DNA of 64,000 bases. Origin: UBA1219 sp045601425 (GTDB lineage Bacteria; Bacteroidota; Bacteroidia; Bacteroidales; P3). The translations under genes and the position numbers were made by a program. The notes under the pieces are model-generated. The model searched no databases, was not told the DNA's origin, and saw only the letters and a list, made by a program, of their open reading frames with translations. Positions 52,704-61,865 of the stretch are shown here, piece after piece (position 1 is the stretch's first letter; each line of letters begins with the position of its first letter). Location: contig JAZRZP010000043.1 in NCBI GenBank assembly GCA_045601425.1, positions 79,044-143,043 on the forward strand, read 5' to 3'.

Positions 52704-52960
52704 CGTTTTTTTTGAAAATAAGCAGCATGGCCGGTAATGAAACCGTGCGTCAGGACAAATTGTCGTAATGAGGTTCCGTTTCTCGGCAGGCATTGGCAAA
52801 TTCCTCGCTTTTGCAATGAGAAAATACGGAGAATCGAGTTCCCTGTGCAGTGATGAGGTGTTTTGTCCGATTCTGAAATTTAATTGTTTGATTTTCATTG
52901 CTATAAATGCTTTTGTACGGGTGAATCGTGATTTGTGAACCACAATTCGGAAAAAATTAG

Positions 52961-52969
52961 TATCTTTGC
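52961..52969 (+). promoter_or_regulatory. -7 box of lpxK
   Basis: TATCTTTGC lies 71 bp upstream of the lpxK start. A TTTG at 52932-52935 is 25 bases away, slightly further than usual. Confidence 0.65.
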
Positions 52970-53040
52970 AAAGTTAAATTTCCGGACATTGGTGTATCCC
53001 GGAAACTCTTGGACGTTTTGTCAGATTTCGCATTTTGACA

Positions 53041-54153
53041 ATGAACAGAACATTGATGATAAGAAAGATATTTGCGTGGCTTCTGTTCCCGCTTACGATA
53101 TGGTATCCTGTTGGAACTTCCATTCGCAACCTTCTTTTTGATTGGGGGCTGAAAAAGGAAAAGTCGCACGGAGTTACCACAATAGGAGTGGGAAATCTCA
53201 GCACCGGCGGCACCGGCAAGACACCTCATGTGGAATATCTTCTCGGACTTTTGAAAGACAGGTATTCCGTTGCAATGCTCAGCCGCGGTTACAAGCGCAG
53301 GACAAAGGGTTTTGTGGAGGCAACGGAAAACAGCACCGCCTGCGATGTCGGTGACGAGCCTCTCCAGATTGCAAGGAAATTTCCCAACGTGAGGGTCGCT
53401 GTCTGTGAAAAACGCAACGACGGCGTCGTAAAACTCATGGATTCCGCCAATCCTCCTCAGGTCATAATCCTCGACGACGTCTTTCAGCACCGCTACATCA
53501 AACCTGCCATAAACATTCTGCTCACGGAGTTCGGGAACCCTTTTTTTCGCGACATGACACTCCCTTTCGGAAATTTGCGGGAGCCGCGTAGGGGCAGCTG
53601 CAGAGCCGATGTGGTCATCGTTACCAAGGTCCCGCCGGAAACGAGTCCTGCCGAAATCAGGAGTTTTGCGGATAGAATGAAGGTAAAAAACAGCCCGAAA
53701 ATATTCTTTTCAGGCTTCGAGTATGGTACTCCAATTGCCCTTAATGAACGGGATTCTGCCTTTGATTTTTCCGGAATTACAGATGTACTGCTGTTTACGG
53801 GGATTGCCAATCCCCAGCCGTTGTTTGAGCATTTGTCCTCCCGTTCAAACACCAGACTACTGCAGTTCCCCGACCATCACGATTTTACACGCCTCGACGT
53901 GGAACTCATTGAAAAAGAGTTCGCTGGTCTGAAGTCCGTGTCAAAAGTCATATTCACCACCGAGAAAGATGCTGCACGTCTGCTCGGCAATCCACTGTAT
54001 GCCGGAATCTCCCACCTGCCGGTGTTCTACCTGCCGGTTACGGTGAAAATATTTTCCCCCGACCGTGCCGATTTCGATGAACTTGTAAAGCAGAAAGTCC
54101 TCGAAAATATGAAATACTTGGCAGACAACATTGGAAAATCAAGAAAAAATTAG
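53041..54153 (+). CDS. lpxK: Tetraacyldisaccharide 4'-kinase
   Basis: LpxK phosphorylates the 4' position of the lipid A disaccharide at the inner membrane. The 370 residues show an N-terminal membrane-associated helix (about 5-28), the P-loop GNLSTGGTGKTP (near residue 52), LSRGYKRRTKGFVEA (near 80), DVGDEPLQIA, and ILDDVFQHRYI (near 142), all family marks. I chose the ATG at 53041 over the TTG at 53035. It shows that the cell makes lipopolysaccharide. The lpdA promoter starts inside its last codons. Confidence 0.95.
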   Translation: MNRTLMIRKIFAWLLFPLTIWYPVGTSIRNLLFDWGLKKEKSHGVTTIGVGNLSTGGTGKTPHVEYLLGLLKDRYSVAMLSRGYKRRTKGFVEATENSTACDVGDEPLQIARKFPNVRVAVCEKRNDGVVKLMDSANPPQVIILDDVFQHRYIKPAINILLTEFGNPFFRDMTLPFGNLREPRRGSCRADVVIVTKVPPETSPAEIRSFADRMKVKNSPKIFFSGFEYGTPIALNERDSAFDFSGITDVLLFTGIANPQPLFEHLSSRSNTRLLQFPDHHDFTRLDVELIEKEFAGLKSVSKVIFTTEKDAARLLGNPLYAGISHLPVFYLPVTVKIFSPDRADFDELVKQKVLENMKYLADNIGKSRKN

Positions 54154-54161
54154 TATCTTTG
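54131..54161 (+). promoter_or_regulatory. Promoter of lpdA
   Basis: TTG (54131-54133), a 20-base spacer and TATCTTTG (54154-54161) match the Bacteroidota promoter. The -7 box directly follows the lpxK stop codon. Confidence 0.8.
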
Positions 54162-54230
54162 CCGATGGCTTCTTGAAAGCTTTGATTTGATAAGTAATTT
54201 ATAATCAGATAACTAAAAATGTAAGAGATA

Positions 54231-55619
54231 ATGAACTACGATGTAATAGTAATAGGTAGCGGTCCCGGAGGATATGTAGCTGCCATAAAATCAGCCCAAT
54301 TGGGTATGAAAACAGCCGTTGTAGAACGTGAAAACCTTGGCGGGATATGCCTCAACTGGGGCTGTATTCCCACAAAGGCCCTTCTGAAAAGTGCTCAGGT
54401 TTTCAATTACATAAACCATGCCGCCAACTACGGCGTTGCCGCACAACCTGTCGAAGCCGACCTTCCGGCAATGGTGGAACGCAGCCGCGGCGTGGCCGAG
54501 ACAATGAGCAAGGGAGTTCAGTTCCTTCTCAAGAAAAACAATGTTGACGTGCTTGTAGGCACCGGCAAGGTAAAACCCGGCAAAAAGGTCGAAGTTACCA
54601 ATGCCGAAGGTGAAGTGGCAACATACGAAGCTAACCACATAATCATTGCCACCGGTGCACGTTCACGCAACCTGCCGAACCTTCCGCAGGACGGCAAGAA
54701 AATAATCGGCTACCGCGAAGCAATGACTTTGCCACAGAAACCGCAGAGAATGGTTGTCGTGGGCTCCGGTGCCATCGGCAGCGAATTCGCATTTTTCTAT
54801 CAGTCGATAGGCGTGCAGGTGACATTGGTTGAATTCATGCCGAACATCGTTCCGAACGAAGACGAAGACGTGTCTGCACAGATCAGCCGTTCGTTCCGCA
54901 AAATGGGCATGAAAGTCATGACATCTGCTTCGGTAGAAAAAGTCGATATCGACGGCGATGAGTGTCACGTTACCATTCAGACCAAAAAAGGTACCGAAGT
55001 CGTTGACTGCGACGTGGTTCTTTCTGCTGTCGGCGTTATCACGAACTTGGAAAACATCGGTCTGGAAGAAGTAGGAATCACTGTCGAACGCACGAAAATC
55101 GTTGTCGATGACTACTACAAGACCAATGTTGACGGATATTATGCAATCGGTGACGTGGTTCACGGTCCGGCCTTGGCACACGTTGCTTCAGCAGAAGCTC
55201 TCGTATGTGTTGAAAAAATATCCGGTGGCAATCCTCAGCCCGTAAATTACAGCAATATCCCCGGCTGTACATATACCACTCCGGAAGTGGCCTCTGTCGG
55301 CATGTCCGAAAAGAAAGCTCGCGAAGCCGGTTACGAAGTCCTCGTGGGAAAATTCCCGTACACAGCTTCGGGAAAGGCCACGGCTGCCGGAAACCGTGAT
55401 GGTTTCATCAAGATTGTCATTGATGCCAAGACCGACCAGATTCTCGGTGCACATTTCTGCGGCGACAACGTTACCGAAATGATTGCCGGAATAGTTACCG
55501 CCCGTCAGAACGGACTTACGGCAAAACAGGTGGTTTCTTCAATACATCCGCACCCGACAATGTCGGAAGCCGTCATGGAAGCCATCGAACAGGCCTACGG
55601 CAAAGCCGTTCATCTGTAA
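54231..55619 (+). CDS. lpdA: Dihydrolipoyl dehydrogenase
   Basis: The E3 component reoxidises dihydrolipoamide with NAD+. The 462 residues show the FAD loop VIGSGPGGYVAAI (residues 7-19), the redox-active disulfide GGICLNWGCIPTKALL (near 38-53), the NAD loop VVGSGAIGSEFAFFY (near 176), the FAD motif YYAIGDVVHGPALAH (near 303) and the C-terminal catalytic HPHPTMSEA (near 443). No lipoyl dehydrogenase complex genes adjoin it; the glycine cleavage or branched-chain ketoacid complex are possible users. Confidence 0.96.
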   Translation: MNYDVIVIGSGPGGYVAAIKSAQLGMKTAVVERENLGGICLNWGCIPTKALLKSAQVFNYINHAANYGVAAQPVEADLPAMVERSRGVAETMSKGVQFLLKKNNVDVLVGTGKVKPGKKVEVTNAEGEVATYEANHIIIATGARSRNLPNLPQDGKKIIGYREAMTLPQKPQRMVVVGSGAIGSEFAFFYQSIGVQVTLVEFMPNIVPNEDEDVSAQISRSFRKMGMKVMTSASVEKVDIDGDECHVTIQTKKGTEVVDCDVVLSAVGVITNLENIGLEEVGITVERTKIVVDDYYKTNVDGYYAIGDVVHGPALAHVASAEALVCVEKISGGNPQPVNYSNIPGCTYTTPEVASVGMSEKKAREAGYEVLVGKFPYTASGKATAAGNRDGFIKIVIDAKTDQILGAHFCGDNVTEMIAGIVTARQNGLTAKQVVSSIHPHPTMSEAVMEAIEQAYGKAVHL

Positions 55620-55641
55620 GATTACAGTCGGTGAAAATATG

Positions 55642-55672
55642 AAAAAAGGAGGATTGCGGTCCTCCTTTTTTT
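55642..55672 (+). terminator. Rho-independent terminator after lpdA
   Basis: An 11-bp stem, AAAAAGGAGGA with TCCTCCTTTTT, has a six-base loop and is followed by a T-run. It lies 23 bp after the lpdA stop. Confidence 0.9.
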
Positions 55673-55678
55673 GGCGTA

Positions 55679-55711
55679 AAAAAAAACGGGAATCAGAGGA
55701 CTCCCGTTTTT
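55679..55711 (-). terminator. Rho-independent terminator after ilvE
   Basis: The stem AAAAACGGGA (55682-55691) pairs with TCCCGTTTTT (55702-55711). On the minus strand a T-run follows. It lies 21 bp after the ilvE stop. Confidence 0.85.
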
Positions 55712-55732
55712 CTGTTATCTCACGTGACAGTT

Positions 55733-56749
55733 TCAGTCAATGATGGTGTTCCAGTTGTGAGTGTCTTCGTATTCGCCGAGTTGGATAGCACGGAGTCTTT
55801 CGTAAAGTTTCTTTGACCAAGGACCCGGTTCTTTGCCGAATTCGTAAGATTTGCCGGCTTCGGGATCGTCAACGCGTTCTATCGGGCTGATAACGGCTGC
55901 TGTGCCGCAAGCACCTGCTTCTTCAAATTCAGCAAGTTCTTCAACGGGAATGGGACGGCGTTCCACTTTCATGCCCATGTCTTCTGCAAGCTGCATGAGG
56001 CTCTTGTTGGTGATTGAAGGAAGAATGGATGTCGAAAGAGGAGTGATGTATGTGTTTTTCTTGATGCCGAAGAAGTTGGCAGCGCCGGCTTCGTCGATGA
56101 ATTTCTTTTCTTTTGCATCAAGGTAGAATTCGCAGGCGTATTTGCCGCCGGTGCAGGCTTCGGTGTGTGCACGGAGGCTGGCTGCGTAGTTTCCGCCGAC
56201 TTTGTAGATACCCGTTCCGAGAGGAGCAGAACGGTCATATTTGCGTGTGATTACGTACGGGTTTGCCATGAAACCGCCTTTGAAATACGGTCCAACCGGA
56301 GTTACGAAAATAACGAACAGGTATTCGTTGGCAGGCTTAACACCAACCTGTGCGCCTGTGCCTATCAGAAGGGGACGCAGGTACAGCGAAGCACCTTCTC
56401 CGTAGGGAGGAAGGAAGCGTTCGTTCATTTTTACCACCTTGATACACATTTCGCGGAAAAGTTCTGTCGGAAGTTCCGGCATCATGATACCGCGGCAAGT
56501 GCTCTGCAGACGTGCAGCATTTTCTTCCAGACGGAAAATGCGTATCTTTCCGTCCTTGCAGCGGAAGGCTTTCAGACCTTCGAATGCTTCTTGTCCATAG
56601 TGCAAGCATGTTGCAGCCATGTGTATTGAAATTTCTTCGGAAGACGATAATTCTACGGCTCCCCATTGTCCGTTACGATTGTAACAACGTACGTTGTAAT
56701 CGGTTTTCATGTAGCCAAATGGCAGGTTTTTCCAATCTATATTGTTCAT
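55733..56749 (-). CDS. ilvE: Branched-chain amino acid aminotransferase
   Basis: IlvE is a fold-type IV PLP enzyme that transaminates Val, Leu and Ile with 2-oxoglutarate. The 338 residues show HYGQEAFEGLKAFR (near 50), the PLP lysine in GIYKVGGNYAAS (near 181), and EAGAANFFGI (near 215), typical of the eukaryote-like BCAT form found in many Bacteroidota. It is monocistronic, with a TAACTTTG box upstream and a terminator downstream. Confidence 0.95.
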   Translation of the reverse strand: MNNIDWKNLPFGYMKTDYNVRCYNRNGQWGAVELSSSEEISIHMAATCLHYGQEAFEGLKAFRCKDGKIRIFRLEENAARLQSTCRGIMMPELPTELFREMCIKVVKMNERFLPPYGEGASLYLRPLLIGTGAQVGVKPANEYLFVIFVTPVGPYFKGGFMANPYVITRKYDRSAPLGTGIYKVGGNYAASLRAHTEACTGGKYACEFYLDAKEKKFIDEAGAANFFGIKKNTYITPLSTSILPSITNKSLMQLAEDMGMKVERRPIPVEELAEFEEAGACGTAAVISPIERVDDPEAGKSYEFGKEPGPWSKKLYERLRAIQLGEYEDTHNWNTIID

Positions 56750-56789
56750 AATGAATGATTTATGTTTATTTTTGTTTTTTTTGGAATTA

Positions 56790-56797
56790 CAAAGTTA
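56790..56797 (-). promoter_or_regulatory. -7 box of ilvE
   Basis: TAACTTTG on the minus strand lies 41 bp upstream of the ilvE start at 56749; the -33 element is not clear. Confidence 0.6.
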
Positions 56798-57042
56798 CAA
56801 CTTTTTTTTAGAATAAAAAAATTTATTTTTTTTTGCCGCACTTTGCTGGCACGTAAACGGGGAAAGTGTTTTGTTTGCGGAAAAATCCGTTGGGTGCATG
56901 GCGTTTTGTAAATGGCTTGTTTTTAGAGTGTTGTGCTTTCCGGTATTTTCAACTCTATCCGGAAAGGCAGTTTCTGCCCGCGATTTTTTTTGCAAATATT
57001 TTTTTGCACACCGTATCATGTGAAAAAATAAGGTGAAAAAGC

Positions 57043-57073
57043 TTTGCAGACTCAAAAATAATATGTATCTTTG
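57043..57073 (+). promoter_or_regulatory. Promoter of nifJ
   Basis: TTTG (57043-57046), a 19-base spacer and TATCTTTG (57066-57073) match the consensus exactly, 60 bp upstream of the start codon. Confidence 0.87.
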
Positions 57074-57132
57074 TACTCTCAAAAAAAAAGAGAAAATTTT
57101 TATAATACATTAAAACACAAATAGTTAGTAAT

Positions 57133-60100
57133 ATGGCAGATAAAAAATTTATGACATGCGACGGTAACTGTGCAGCAGCACACGTTGCGTACATGTTCAG
57201 CGAAGTTGCCGCTATTTACCCTATCACTCCTTCGAGCCCTATGGCAGAATACATTGACGAATGGAGCGCAGGCGGCCGTAAAAACATTTTTGGTGAAAAC
57301 GTCAGAGTTGTTGAAATGCAGAGTGAAGCCGGTGCAGCCGGTGCAGTTCACGGTTCATTGCAGGCAGGTGCTTTGACAACAACCTACACAGCATCGCAGG
57401 GTTTGTTGCTTATGATACCTAACATGTACAAAATAGCCGGCGAATTGCTTCCCGGTGTATTCCACGTATCGGCACGTGCTTTGGCAGCACAGGCTTTGTC
57501 AATCTTCGGTGACCACGCCGACGTTATGAGTGCCCGTCAGACAGGTTTCGCCATGCTGGCAACCGGTTCCGTACAGGAAATCATGGACCTTGCTCCCGTA
57601 GCTCACCTCGCTGCAATCGAAGGCCGTGTTCCTTTCGTACACTTCTTTGACGGTTTCCGTACTTCTCACGAAATACAGAAAGTGGAAGCAACTAATCAGG
57701 AAGATGTTGCAAAACTCATCGACTGGAAAGCTCTGAAAGAATATCGCGAAAGATCTCTGAATCCGGAACATCCCGTAACACGCGGTACTGCACAGAACCC
57801 CGACATCTATTTCCAGACTCGCGAACTGCAGAACCAGTACTACGACGCTCTTCCCGACATCGTAGCAAAATATATGAAGGAAATGAGCAAAATCACAGGC
57901 CGTGAATACGCTCCTTTCACATATTACGGTGCAAAAGACGCTACCGACGTTATCGTAGCCATGGGCTCAATCAATGACGTTATCAAAACCGTCATCGACA
58001 GAGAAAATGCAGCCGGCAAGAAACTCGGTCTCATCAGCGTTCACCTCTACCGTCCGTTCTCGGTAAAATATCTGTGCGAAGTGTTCCCGACTTCTGCAAA
58101 ACGCATCTGCGTTCTCGACAGAACAAAAGAACCCGGTGCAAACGGAGATCCTCTGTACCTCGACATAGTAGAAGCTTTCAAGGATTGTCCCAACAAGCCC
58201 ATGATCATTGGCGGCCGTTACGGTCTGTCTTCAAAAGACACTACTCCGGCACACATCCTTGCAGTTTACGAAAACCTCGCTTCTGCAAAACCGATGAACC
58301 AGTTCACGGTAGGCATCAACGACGATGTTACTTTCAAATCACTGAAAGTCGGTCAGGAAATTTCGATTCTTCCCAAAGGAACTTTCGAAGCCAAATTCTA
58401 CGGCTTGGGTGCTGATGGTACTGTAGGTGCAAACAAAAACTCCATCAAAATCATTGGCGACAACACCGACAAATACAGCCAAGCTTACTTTGACTACGAC
58501 TCCAAGAAATCAGGCGGATACACCTGCTCGCACCTCCGTTTCGGCGACCAGCCTATCTTGGCTCCTTACCTCGTTGGTACTCCCGATTTCGTGGCAGTTC
58601 ACGTTCCTTCTTATCTGAGAAAATATGACTGTCTGCGCGGTCTGAAAGATAACGGTACTTTCCTCTACAACTCTCCGTGGAGCGTTGAAGAAACCAAGAA
58701 GAACCTTCCCGATTTCGTTAAGAAATATCTAGCATTGCACCACATTACAATGTACATTATCGATGCTACCAAGATTGCTGCAGAAATCGGACTCGGCAAC
58801 CGTACCAACACTATTCTCCAGTCTGCATTCTTCAAAATATCGGGCGTAATTCCTTACGACCTCGCAGTAGAACAGATGAAGAAATTCATCGTTAAATCTT
58901 ACGGCAAGAAGGGTGAAGACGTTGTAAACATGAACTACGCAGCCGTTGACCGCGGCGGTGAAATCGTAAAAGTCGAAATTCCGGCAGAATGGGCAACCCT
59001 CAGCTGCACGACCGATTTCGAATTCGCACACAATGCAAGCGATCCGGCATTCATCAACAATGTAATGCGTCCGATGGTTGCACAGTGCGGTAACGACCTT
59101 CCCGTAAGCGCTTTCAAGGAAATCGTTGACGGTACATTCCCTGCAGGTACTACAGCCTACGAAAAACGTGGCGTTGCTACCGTTGTTCCTGAATGGAACG
59201 CTGCAAACTGTATCCAGTGTAACCAGTGTTCTTTGATTTGTCCTCACGCAGCTATCCGTCCGGTAGTAATGACCGACGATGAAAAGAAAAACGCTCCTGC
59301 AGGCATGAACACTGCCGACATCAAGGCTCCGAAGGAACTCGCCGGAATGCATTTCCGCATGCAGGTTTCCGCTTTGGATTGTACAGGCTGCGGCAACTGT
59401 GCCGACGTTTGTCCTGCCAAGGAAAAAGCTTTGGTTATGAAACCTCTCGAAACTCAGATGAAAGAAGCCGAAAACTGGGAATACGCTCAGCACAAGGTTA
59501 CTTACAAAGACAACATGATCGACAAGGCTGCAAGCGTAAAGAACAGCCAGTTCGCACAGCCACTGTTCGAATTCTCGGGTGCTTGTGCAGGTTGCGGCGA
59601 AACTCCGTACATCAAATGCATCACCCAGTTGTTCGGTGAACGCATGATCGTTGCCAACGCAACAGGATGTTCTTCAATCTACGGCGGTTCTGCTCCTGCT
59701 ACTCCTTATTGCAAAAACTATCGTAGCGGTAAGGGTGTTGCTTGGGCAAACAGCTTGTTCGAAGACAACGCTGAATTCGGCCTCGGTATGGCAACGGCTA
59801 CACGCAAGATGCGCGATCGGGTTGAACGCATCATGAAGGAAGCCATCGCCAACTGCCAGTGCTGCTCAGCTGAACTGAAGGCTATGTTCCAGGAATGGAT
59901 TGACAACCGCGAATGTGGCGAAACAACAGCAAAACTTGCTCCGCAAATCGTTGAAATGGCAAGCAAATGCAATTGCGACTACTGCAAACAGATCGTTGAC
60001 CTGAAAGACCACCTCGTTAAGAAATCGCAGTGGATATTCGGCGGTGACGGTTGGGCTTACGATATCGGATTCGGTGGATTGGACCACGTTCTTGCCAGCG

Positions 60101-60675
60101 GCGAAGACGTAAACGTTCTCGTTCTCGATACCGAAGTTTACTCCAACACTGGCGGACAGTCTCCCAAAGCAACTCCTGCGGGCGCTGTTGCCAAATTCGC
60201 AGCTTCCGGTAAGAAAGTTCGCAAGAAAGACCTCGGCATGATTGCCAAATCTTACGGCTACGTTTACGTTGCACAGGTTGCAATGGGTGCAAGTCAGGCT
60301 CAGTACTTCAAGGTAATAAAAGAAGCTGAAGCTTATCACGGACCGTCACTCATCATCTGCTACGCTCCTTGTATCAACCACGGTATCAAAGTTGGCATGG
60401 GTCGCACTCAGAATGAAGAGAAAATGGCAGTTGAATGCGGTTACTGGCACCTGTGGCACTTCAACCCGGACGAAGAAGAAGCAGGTCAGAACGGATTCCA
60501 CTTGGACAGCAAAGAACCCGACTGGGCTAAATTCCAGAACTTCATCATGGGCGAAGTACGTTACAACTCGTTGCTCAAGACCTTCCCCGAAGAAGCCAAG
60601 GAACTGTTCGCCAAGACCGAACAGTTTGCTAAGCTCCGCTACGAAGGTTACAAGAAACTGAACGAAAACAAGTGA
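57133..60675 (+). CDS. nifJ: Pyruvate:ferredoxin (flavodoxin) oxidoreductase
   Basis: PFOR converts pyruvate and CoA to acetyl-CoA and CO2, reducing ferredoxin. The 1180-residue single chain has all domains in order: the N-terminal pyrimidine-binding domain with AAIYPITPSSPMAEYIDEW, domain II and the gamma domain, two [4Fe-4S] motifs CIQCNQCSLICP (near 693) and CTGCGNCADVCP (near 750), a proximal cluster region GACAGCGETPYIKC (near 818), and the ThDP domain with GDGWAYDIGFGGLDHVLASG (near 971). It is monocistronic. The small ferredoxin at 18250-18417 and Rnf are likely downstream carriers. Confidence 0.97.
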   Translation: MADKKFMTCDGNCAAAHVAYMFSEVAAIYPITPSSPMAEYIDEWSAGGRKNIFGENVRVVEMQSEAGAAGAVHGSLQAGALTTTYTASQGLLLMIPNMYKIAGELLPGVFHVSARALAAQALSIFGDHADVMSARQTGFAMLATGSVQEIMDLAPVAHLAAIEGRVPFVHFFDGFRTSHEIQKVEATNQEDVAKLIDWKALKEYRERSLNPEHPVTRGTAQNPDIYFQTRELQNQYYDALPDIVAKYMKEMSKITGREYAPFTYYGAKDATDVIVAMGSINDVIKTVIDRENAAGKKLGLISVHLYRPFSVKYLCEVFPTSAKRICVLDRTKEPGANGDPLYLDIVEAFKDCPNKPMIIGGRYGLSSKDTTPAHILAVYENLASAKPMNQFTVGINDDVTFKSLKVGQEISILPKGTFEAKFYGLGADGTVGANKNSIKIIGDNTDKYSQAYFDYDSKKSGGYTCSHLRFGDQPILAPYLVGTPDFVAVHVPSYLRKYDCLRGLKDNGTFLYNSPWSVEETKKNLPDFVKKYLALHHITMYIIDATKIAAEIGLGNRTNTILQSAFFKISGVIPYDLAVEQMKKFIVKSYGKKGEDVVNMNYAAVDRGGEIVKVEIPAEWATLSCTTDFEFAHNASDPAFINNVMRPMVAQCGNDLPVSAFKEIVDGTFPAGTTAYEKRGVATVVPEWNAANCIQCNQCSLICPHAAIRPVVMTDDEKKNAPAGMNTADIKAPKELAGMHFRMQVSALDCTGCGNCADVCPAKEKALVMKPLETQMKEAENWEYAQHKVTYKDNMIDKAASVKNSQFAQPLFEFSGACAGCGETPYIKCITQLFGERMIVANATGCSSIYGGSAPATPYCKNYRSGKGVAWANSLFEDNAEFGLGMATATRKMRDRVERIMKEAIANCQCCSAELKAMFQEWIDNRECGETTAKLAPQIVEMASKCNCDYCKQIVDLKDHLVKKSQWIFGGDGWAYDIGFGGLDHVLASGEDVNVLVLDTEVYSNTGGQSPKATPAGAVAKFAASGKKVRKKDLGMIAKSYGYVYVAQVAMGASQAQYFKVIKEAEAYHGPSLIICYAPCINHGIKVGMGRTQNEEKMAVECGYWHLWHFNPDEEEAGQNGFHLDSKEPDWAKFQNFIMGEVRYNSLLKTFPEEAKELFAKTEQFAKLRYEGYKKLNENK

Positions 60676-60695
60676 TAAATCTTCTCATTCAATAC

Positions 60696-60730
60696 AAAGC
60701 CGGGCAGCTCGCAAGGGCTGCCCAGCTTTT
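60696..60730 (+). terminator. Rho-independent terminator after nifJ
   Basis: The stem GGGCAGC (60702-60708) pairs with GCTGCCC (60717-60723) around an eight-base loop, extended by AAGC/GCTT around single mismatches and followed by TTTT. It lies 20 bp after the nifJ stop and before the next start. Confidence 0.82.
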
Positions 60731-60746
60731 AATAATATCATTTATT

Positions 60747-61865
60747 ATGAGAAAAAGTAATCATAAACTTACAAAGATCACAATCAAAGGATTTAAATCA
60801 ATAGCCTTTGACAAACCGGTAACGCTTGACATTGGCAATATTAACATCTTATTGGGAGCGAACGGGGCTGGGAAAAGCAATATCGTTAGTTTCTTCAAGA
60901 TGGTTGGCTATATGATGAATGGAAGTTTACAACAGTTTATTGCTAAATCAGGAACTAATCAAAAATTTCTCTATTATGGTGCCAAGAAAACACCTACATT
61001 GTGTGCAGAGATACGTTTTGATGGTATTAATTCTTATGATGTTTATAGGTTTTATTTGACCAATGCAGTTCCCAATAGACTTATTGTCAGTTCTGAAGAA
61101 ATAGAATGGAAAAGCACCAAGGATGAGAATCTCAACAAAAAGCCATTAAAATCAGATTATAATGAATCTGCTTTAGTCAATCCCCAAGGAACGGATAGCA
61201 ATATTGTATGGGATATTCTTTCTGGTTGCAAAGTATATCAATTTAGTGATTCTTCTTCAGAATCCCCAATGAGGCAAGCTTCTCCCAAGGACTCTGCAAA
61301 TTATTTGCAGTCAGAGGCTAACAATCTTGCATCCTTCTTATTGTTTCTTAAAAGCAACTATAAGGAATCATATGAGAGAATAGTAAGTTATATTCGAGAA
61401 GTTGTCCCTCAATTCAAAGACTTTTATCTAGAACCAGACAACGGATATGTGTCTTTGAAATGGACAGACATCTCTGCGAATGACTATGTGTTGTCCGCTG
61501 ACCAGTTTTCCGATGGTTCTATCCGATTCATCGCTTTGGCAACATTATTGCTTCAACCAGAAAAAACAATGCCACGAGTAATTATTATTGATGAACCTGA
61601 ACTTGGTCTACATCCCTATGCCATCGACCAGTTGACCGAAATGTTAAAAGACGCTTCGCTTCATGCACAGATAATTGTGGCGACGCAGTCTCCAGCGTTG
61701 ATTGATGGTTTCGAAGCGAATGATGTAACAGTTATTGAGCGTGATGAAGAGAACCAATGCACTGTTGCAAGAAAACTGAATGGTCAGGATTATTCCGAAT
61801 GGTTGGAAGAATACACTCTTAGCGAGTTGTGGAATAAAAATGTGATAGGAGGACGGCCATTATGA
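60747..61865 (+). CDS. AAA ATPase, SMC/RecF-like (AAA_21), paired with DUF4276
   Basis: The 372-residue protein shows an ABC-type ATPase head: Walker A GANGAGKS (residues 37-44), a signature-like SDGSIRFIALA (255-265), Walker B VIIIDEPELGLHP (278-290), and a switch region ATQSPALID (312-320). The middle (about 100-200) is variable. It resembles the OLD/RecF-like ATPases of defence systems rather than a transporter, as it has no membrane segment. The ATG at 60747 was chosen because the longer frame runs through the nifJ terminator. Its stop overlaps the DUF4276 start by four bases. The pair is AT-rich compared with nifJ. Confidence 0.85.
   Translation: MRKSNHKLTKITIKGFKSIAFDKPVTLDIGNINILLGANGAGKSNIVSFFKMVGYMMNGSLQQFIAKSGTNQKFLYYGAKKTPTLCAEIRFDGINSYDVYRFYLTNAVPNRLIVSSEEIEWKSTKDENLNKKPLKSDYNESALVNPQGTDSNIVWDILSGCKVYQFSDSSSESPMRQASPKDSANYLQSEANNLASFLLFLKSNYKESYERIVSYIREVVPQFKDFYLEPDNGYVSLKWTDISANDYVLSADQFSDGSIRFIALATLLLQPEKTMPRVIIIDEPELGLHPYAIDQLTEMLKDASLHAQIIVATQSPALIDGFEANDVTVIERDEENQCTVARKLNGQDYSEWLEEYTLSELWNKNVIGGRPL

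Larger units (their letters stand above)
56750..57132 (+). other. AT-rich spacer between ilvE and nifJ
   Basis: About 380 bp separate two divergent genes. It holds the ilvE -7 box near the left end and the nifJ promoter near the right end. The middle is AT-rich, with no convincing frame, hairpin or repeat. Confidence 0.6.
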
